From the NCBI GenBank assembly GCA_027459775.1, contig DAIDHE010000067.1:1-39116 (forward strand): a DNA stretch of 39,116 nucleotides, given 5' to 3'. Position numbers and translations under genes: made by a program. Under the pieces are notes generated by a model. That model was not told the DNA's origin and made no database searches. It saw only the letters and a program-made list of their open reading frames with translations. Each line of letters begins with the position of its first letter. Position 1 is the first letter of the stretch. Of the stretch, positions 35,440 to 39,116 are shown in pieces. Origin of the DNA: Planctomycetales bacterium. Its GTDB lineage: Bacteria; Planctomycetota; Planctomycetia; Isosphaerales; Isosphaeraceae.

Positions 35440-36483
35440 GTGAGTCGCCCGCTACACGCCTTGTCCGCCCTCCTGGTTTCCGCTTGCTTGAGCCTCGCCG
35501 CCAGCGCGCCCGCGGCGGCCGACGAGCCCCCGGCATCGGCCGACTCGATGAAACCCTATACCGAGGCGTTGCCTGGCTTTGACGTGAAGTTCGACCTGGT
35601 GCCGATCCCCGGCGGAACCTTCGAGATGGGCAGTCCCGAAAGCGAGGCCAAGCGCGGCCCGGACGAGGGCCCGCGGCACCCGGTCAAGATCGAGCCCTTC
35701 TGGATGGGCAAATACGAGGTGACCTGGGACGAGTTCGAAGTGTTTTCCTACTCGCTCGACATCAAGAAAAAAGAGCGCGAAAAGGTCGACCTGACCAAGC
35801 AGTCCCACTGGGAGAAACTGGCCGACGCGGTCACGCGGTCGACCAAGCCCTACGCCGACATGACCTTTGGCTACGGCCGCGACGGCCAGCCGGCGATCTG
35901 CATGACCCACCACGCGGCGATGGAATACTGCCGCTGGCTGTCGGCCAAGACGGGCAAGATCTACCGCCTGCCGACCGAGGCCGAATGGGAATACGCCTGC
36001 CGGGCGGGGACGACGACGGCCTATTTCTGGGGCGACGACCCGGCCGCGCTGGACGAATACGCCTGGGACGTCGACAACGCGGAAAAACCCATGCCGGTGG
36101 GCAAGAAAAAGCCCAATCCCTGGGGCCTCTACGACATCCACGGCAATGTGGCCGAATGGTGCATCGATCATTACAAGAGCGACGCCTACAAGGCGTTCGC
36201 CGCCCAGAATCCGGCGGTGCAACCCGTCGTGCTTCCCGACGCCAAGGAGTATCCTTACGTGGTCAGGGGGGGCTCGTGGGACGACGACGCCGAAAAGCTG
36301 CGGTCGGCGGCCCGGATGCCGTCGAACCTGGAATGGAGCGTGCAAGACCCCCAGCGGCCCCAGAGCATCTGGTGGCACACCGACGCGCGGTTCGTGGGCT
36401 TCCGGGTCGTCCGGCCGCTCACCGAACAGGCGAACCTGAAAGGCTTCAAGTCCCCGATCCAGAAAGGCAAGGGGACCCATTAA
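35440..36483 (+). CDS. Exported SUMF1/FGE-fold protein, without the catalytic Cys pair
   Basis: A 347-residue protein. LHALSALLVSACLSLAASAP is a signal peptide. The formylglycine-generating-enzyme fold is clear: LVPIPGGTFEMGSPESEA, EGPRHPVKIEPFWMGKYEVT, YRLPTEAEWEYACRAGTTT, NPWGLYDIHGNVAEWC, VRGGSWDDDAEKLRSAARMP and FVGFRVVRPL. True FGE enzymes carry two Cys after the RGGS segment; here that segment has none, so it is probably a binding or structural member. GTG start with GGAGC 11 nt upstream. A short hairpin and a strong terminator follow it. Confidence 0.87.
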   Translation: MSRPLHALSALLVSACLSLAASAPAAADEPPASADSMKPYTEALPGFDVKFDLVPIPGGTFEMGSPESEAKRGPDEGPRHPVKIEPFWMGKYEVTWDEFEVFSYSLDIKKKEREKVDLTKQSHWEKLADAVTRSTKPYADMTFGYGRDGQPAICMTHHAAMEYCRWLSAKTGKIYRLPTEAEWEYACRAGTTTAYFWGDDPAALDEYAWDVDNAEKPMPVGKKKPNPWGLYDIHGNVAEWCIDHYKSDAYKAFAAQNPAVQPVVLPDAKEYPYVVRGGSWDDDAEKLRSAARMPSNLEWSVQDPQRPQSIWWHTDARFVGFRVVRPLTEQANLKGFKSPIQKGKGTH

Positions 36484-36485
36484 GG

Positions 36486-36505
36486 GGCGGGAATCGGTTC
36501 CCGCC
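36486..36505 (+). other. Hairpin directly after the SUMF1-domain gene
   Basis: GGCGGGAA-TCGG-TTCCCGCC is a perfect 8-bp stem with a UNCG-like tetraloop, 3 bp after the stop codon. There is no T-run, so it may protect the mRNA end. Confidence 0.6.
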
Positions 36506-36567
36506 GCCAGGTCGTGAAGGATGCCTTTGACCCCTCGATTCCCAGTTTTCGTGCGCGAGGCGGGCGA

Positions 36568-36591
36568 GCCGGGTTTGGCGCCCGGCTTTTT
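36568..36591 (+). terminator. Intrinsic terminator
   Basis: GCCGGG (36568-36573) pairs with CCCGGC (36581-36586) and is followed by TTTTT. It is in the right place to end the SUMF1-domain transcript. It lies only 33 bp before the next start codon. Confidence 0.72.
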
Positions 36592-36624
36592 CCCGCCTCG
36601 AAGTCAACCTCCGGAGAAGCAGCC

Positions 36625-37911
36625 ATGACTGGACCGAAAGCGGCGAACGACGGCGCGACCCGCCGTGATTTCTTGAAGGGGTCGACGGCCGCGGCCGTCG
36701 GGCTCGGCCTGTTGCCCAACGCCCACGCCGCCGGCAACGACGTGATCAAGGTCGGCCTGATCGGCTGCGGCGGCCGCGGGACGGGCGCCGCCGACAACAT
36801 ATGCGAGGCCGCCGGCTCGACCTATAACATCAAGATCCACGCCTTGGCCGACGCCTTCGAGGACCGCGTCAAGAACTGCCGCGACTTCATTCGCTCAAAC
36901 CACCACACCAAGGACAAGTGCGACGTCAGCGACGACCGCTGCTTCGTCGGGCTCGACGCCTACCAAAAGGTGATCGACTGCTGCGACCTGGTGATGCTGG
37001 CGACCCCGCCAGGCTTCCGCCCCCAGCACATCGAGGCCACCGTCAAGGCCGGCAAGCAGCTCTTCAGCGAAAAGCCCGTCGCCGTCGACGGCCCCGGCAT
37101 CCGCAAGGTGCTGGCCGCCCATGACGAGGCCGTCAAGAAGGGGCTCTCGGTCGTCACCGGCACCCAGCGGCGGCACCAGGCGAGCTACATCGAGAGCATG
37201 AAGCGCATCCACGACGGCGCGATCGGCGACATCGTGACCGCCCGCGTCTACTGGAACGGCGGCGATATCTGGGCCCACAAGCGCCAGCCCGGCTGGAACG
37301 ACGTCGAGTACCAGATCCGCAACTGGTACCACTTCCTGTGGCTCTGCGGCGACCACTTCGTCGAGCAGCACGTCCACAACCTGGACGTCGCGCTCTGGGC
37401 GCTGAAGACCCACCCCATCCGCGCCGTCGGCATGGGCGGCCGTCAGGTCCACACCGAGCCCGAACGCGGGCAGAGCTACGACCACTTCGCCGTCGATTTC
37501 GAGTTCCCCGGCGACGTCCACATTCTCAGCATGGCGCGGCAGATCGACGGCTGTGAAAACAACGTGTCCGAGGCGATCGTCGGCACGCTGGGCCACTGGG
37601 ACAGCAACAGCTACCGCTTCACCGGACCCAACAAGGGCCGGGTGCGGATCCAGCACGAGACCAACCCCTACGTGCAGGAGCACATCGACCTCCTCGAGAG
37701 CATCGTCTCCAAGCGCCCGGTCTGCGAGCTCAAGCAGGTCGCCGAAAGCACCCTGACCGCGATCATGGGCCGGATGTCGGCCTACAGCGGCAAGGCCGTC
37801 ACGTGGCAGCAGGCCCTGAATTCGAGGGTCGACACGTTCCCGAGCCCGCTCGCCTGGGGCGAGATGAAAGAGCCCCCAGTCCCCATTCCGGGCGGCAAGG
37901 GCATCATCTGA
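36625..37911 (+). CDS. Gfo/Idh/MocA-family oxidoreductase with Tat signal
   Basis: A 428-residue NAD(P)-dependent oxidoreductase. The N-terminus has a twin-arginine signal (ATRRDFLKGSTAAAVGLGLL), so the folded enzyme is exported with its cofactor. The Rossmann motif is VGLIGCGGRGTGAADNI; EKPVAVD (the conserved EKP) follows. RNWYHFLWLCGDHFVEQHVH contains the residues at the substrate side typical of planctomycete members acting on sugars. Start ATG 36625 has GGAG 8 nt upstream. These genomes carry many such genes; the substrate is unknown. The ThuA-like gene follows. Confidence 0.92.
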   Translation: MTGPKAANDGATRRDFLKGSTAAAVGLGLLPNAHAAGNDVIKVGLIGCGGRGTGAADNICEAAGSTYNIKIHALADAFEDRVKNCRDFIRSNHHTKDKCDVSDDRCFVGLDAYQKVIDCCDLVMLATPPGFRPQHIEATVKAGKQLFSEKPVAVDGPGIRKVLAAHDEAVKKGLSVVTGTQRRHQASYIESMKRIHDGAIGDIVTARVYWNGGDIWAHKRQPGWNDVEYQIRNWYHFLWLCGDHFVEQHVHNLDVALWALKTHPIRAVGMGGRQVHTEPERGQSYDHFAVDFEFPGDVHILSMARQIDGCENNVSEAIVGTLGHWDSNSYRFTGPNKGRVRIQHETNPYVQEHIDLLESIVSKRPVCELKQVAESTLTAIMGRMSAYSGKAVTWQQALNSRVDTFPSPLAWGEMKEPPVPIPGGKGII

Positions 37912-37932
37912 CGCGACAACCAACCCGCGAAA

Positions 37933-37978
37933 GCCTGGCCGGCGGCGCATCCGCCGCGGCGAACCGCGCCGGCCAGGC
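37933..37978. other. Strong stem-loop between oxidoreductase and ThuA-like genes
   Basis: GCCTGGCCGGCG (37933-37944) and CGCCGGCCAGGC (37967-37978) form a perfect 12-bp stem. There is no T-run. It may be a processing or stabilising hairpin within one transcript, or a GC-type terminator. Confidence 0.5.
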
Positions 37979-38027
37979 ATTCGCTTAACCAGATCAATCA
38001 CCACCGCGACCGACCGGGAGGATCAAC

Positions 38028-38912
38028 ATGCGCTTGCGTCTTGCGATGGGCCTGCTCGCCGCTCTTGTTTTCACAGCCGTTTCGCCTCTGGTCGATGCCG
38101 CCGACACCGCGCGGATCGTGCTCGTGGCCGGCCGGCCCAGCCACGGGCCCGGCGACCATGAATTCAACGCGGGCTGCAAATTGCTCGCCAAGTGCCTGGC
38201 CAAGATCCCCGGCGTCGAGCCCGTCTTCGTCGCCGGCGGCTGGCCCAAGGACGAAAAGGTCTTCGAGGGCGCGCGCTCGATCGTCTTTTTCATGGACGGG
38301 GGCGGCGGCCATCCCATGATCCAGGGCAAGCGGCTCGAGACGCTGAAAGGACTCATGGACAAAGGGGTCGGGCTCGTCTGCTTGCATTACGCCGTCGAGG
38401 TGCCCAAGGGCAAGCCCGGCGACGCCTTCCTCGACTGGATCGGCGGCTATTACGAGTCTGGGTTTTCGACCAATCCCCACTGGACCGCGCATTTCACCCG
38501 GTTGCCCGAGCATCCGATCACCCGCGGCGTGGGGCCGTTCTCGATCAAGGACGAGTGGTATTTCAACATCCGCTTTCGCCCTGATCTGAAGGGCGTCGAG
38601 CCGATCCTGTCGGCCAAGCCTTCCGACGAGACCCGCAAGGGGGTGAGCGCATCGCCGCGCGGTCCCTACAAGCACATCCTCGAGGCCTCGGGCCGCGAGG
38701 AAATCCTGGCCTGGGCGGTCGAGCGCGAGGGGGGCGGCCGCGGCTTCGGATTCACGGGCGCTCATACGCACAAGAACTGGGGCAACGACGACTTCCGCAA
38801 GCTCGTCTTGAACGCCATCCTCTGGACGGCCAAGGTCGACGTTCCGCCTTCTGGGGCGGCCTCGAGCGTGACCCCGGACGAACTCGAGCAAAACCTCGAT
38901 CCCAAGAAGTGA
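38028..38912 (+). CDS. Exported ThuA-like (trehalose-utilisation fold) protein
   Basis: A 294-residue protein. MRLRLAMGLLAALVFTAVSP is a signal peptide. RIVLVAGRPSHGPGDHEFNA, VFFMDGGGGHPMIQGKRLET, GVGLVCLHYAVEVPKGKPGD and GRGFGFTGAHTHKNWGNDDF are typical of ThuA domains, which adopt a glutamine-amidotransferase-like fold and occur with sugar oxidoreductases. A Shine-Dalgarno GGGAGG lies 6 nt before the ATG. With the preceding Gfo/Idh/MocA gene it likely works on an extracellular carbohydrate. Confidence 0.87.
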   Translation: MRLRLAMGLLAALVFTAVSPLVDAADTARIVLVAGRPSHGPGDHEFNAGCKLLAKCLAKIPGVEPVFVAGGWPKDEKVFEGARSIVFFMDGGGGHPMIQGKRLETLKGLMDKGVGLVCLHYAVEVPKGKPGDAFLDWIGGYYESGFSTNPHWTAHFTRLPEHPITRGVGPFSIKDEWYFNIRFRPDLKGVEPILSAKPSDETRKGVSASPRGPYKHILEASGREEILAWAVEREGGGRGFGFTGAHTHKNWGNDDFRKLVLNAILWTAKVDVPPSGAASSVTPDELEQNLDPKK

Positions 38913-38955
38913 GGCTGCCAGGGCGGCGGGGCTCACGAGACCCGAGAGAGATAAA

Positions 38956-39116
38956 GAGAGCAAGCACAGGCCACGACACGGGGAGTTTGAACGACAGAGA
39001 CACGGAGAAGAGAAAACAGAGAGAAAGAAAGCGAGAGAGCAAGCACAGGCCACGCCACGGGGGGATTTGAACCACAGAGACACAGAGACACAGAGAAGAG
39101 AAAACAGAGAGAGAGA
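38956..39116. repeat. 79-bp imperfect tandem repeat at the window end
   Basis: Two copies begin at 38956 and 39035, each with GAGAGCAAGCACAGGCCACG, a CACGGGG part, a TTTGAACnACAGAGACAC part and AGAAGAGAAAACAGAGAGA. The second copy has an extra ACAGAGACAC and runs to the window edge. The repeat is purine-rich on this strand and unlike the coding DNA around it. Confidence 0.8.

Overview
The window reads as GC-rich chromosomal DNA of a planctomycete, most likely of the Isosphaeraceae/Singulisphaera type. The evidence is DUF1580-like small DNA-binding proteins, a planctomycete-style tyrosine recombinase, a Tat-exported Gfo/Idh/MocA oxidoreductase next to a ThuA-like protein, secreted SUMF1-fold and PepSY-like proteins, an archaeal-type diadenylate cyclase, and the interspersed palindromic repeats common in these genomes. 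The taxonomic call is inference from gene style; no rRNA gene is present.

Region 1-3550 is an integrative element on the minus strand that ends at a tRNA-Gly(CCC) gene (3479-3550). From the tRNA inward it holds a tyrosine integrase (2217-3281), an AT-rich control region with palindromes and 20-bp repeats (1914-1970), two small helix-turn-helix-like proteins, a 48-residue partial paralogue of one of them, a zinc-ribbon protein and a CHC2-type primase fragment. It is cut on the left by an IS5-family transposase that runs off the window.

Region 3551-7354 is a compact three-gene plus-strand cassette: a ParB-N-domain protein, a PD-(D/E)XK-type nuclease candidate and an SPPY-motif DNA methyltransferase. 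Exactly 39 bp of the 5' half of the tRNA-Gly gene is duplicated at its far side (7355-7393), so the cassette sits between an intact tRNA and a tRNA half. The tRNA half runs straight into an intrinsic terminator. This is the best candidate for an uncharacterised mobile restriction or defence system in the window.

From 7500 to 16300 the content is chromosomal: an ExbB-ExbD-ExbD operon, a divergent response regulator fused to a HATPase domain, enolase followed by a GNAT acetyltransferase, a DacZ-like c-di-AMP synthase followed by an alpha/beta-fold membrane protein, and a secreted Ala/Pro/Lys-rich protein. From 16600 to 23100 there are two small proteins of unknown function, a SWIM-zinc-finger gene coupled to a 988-residue helical-repeat gene, and an exported PepSY-like protein.

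From 23400 to 29800 an ECF sigma factor, its membrane anti-sigma candidate and a TPR protein form an operon, followed by a MazF/PemK-like toxin, a TPR protein and a large field of repeats. Three genes here look damaged: the anti-sigma C-terminus changes frame, and both the putative antitoxin and the second TPR gene carry an early in-frame stop at a position where a Gln codon would fit.

From 29836 to 33927 is a tight plus-strand operon (WalJ-like metallo-beta-lactamase, LpxH-like phosphatase, PHP phosphoesterase, DUF167 protein, EPSP synthase). ApbE and a SUMF1-domain protein follow as a divergent pair, then Gfo/Idh/MocA and ThuA, and the window ends in a tandem repeat.
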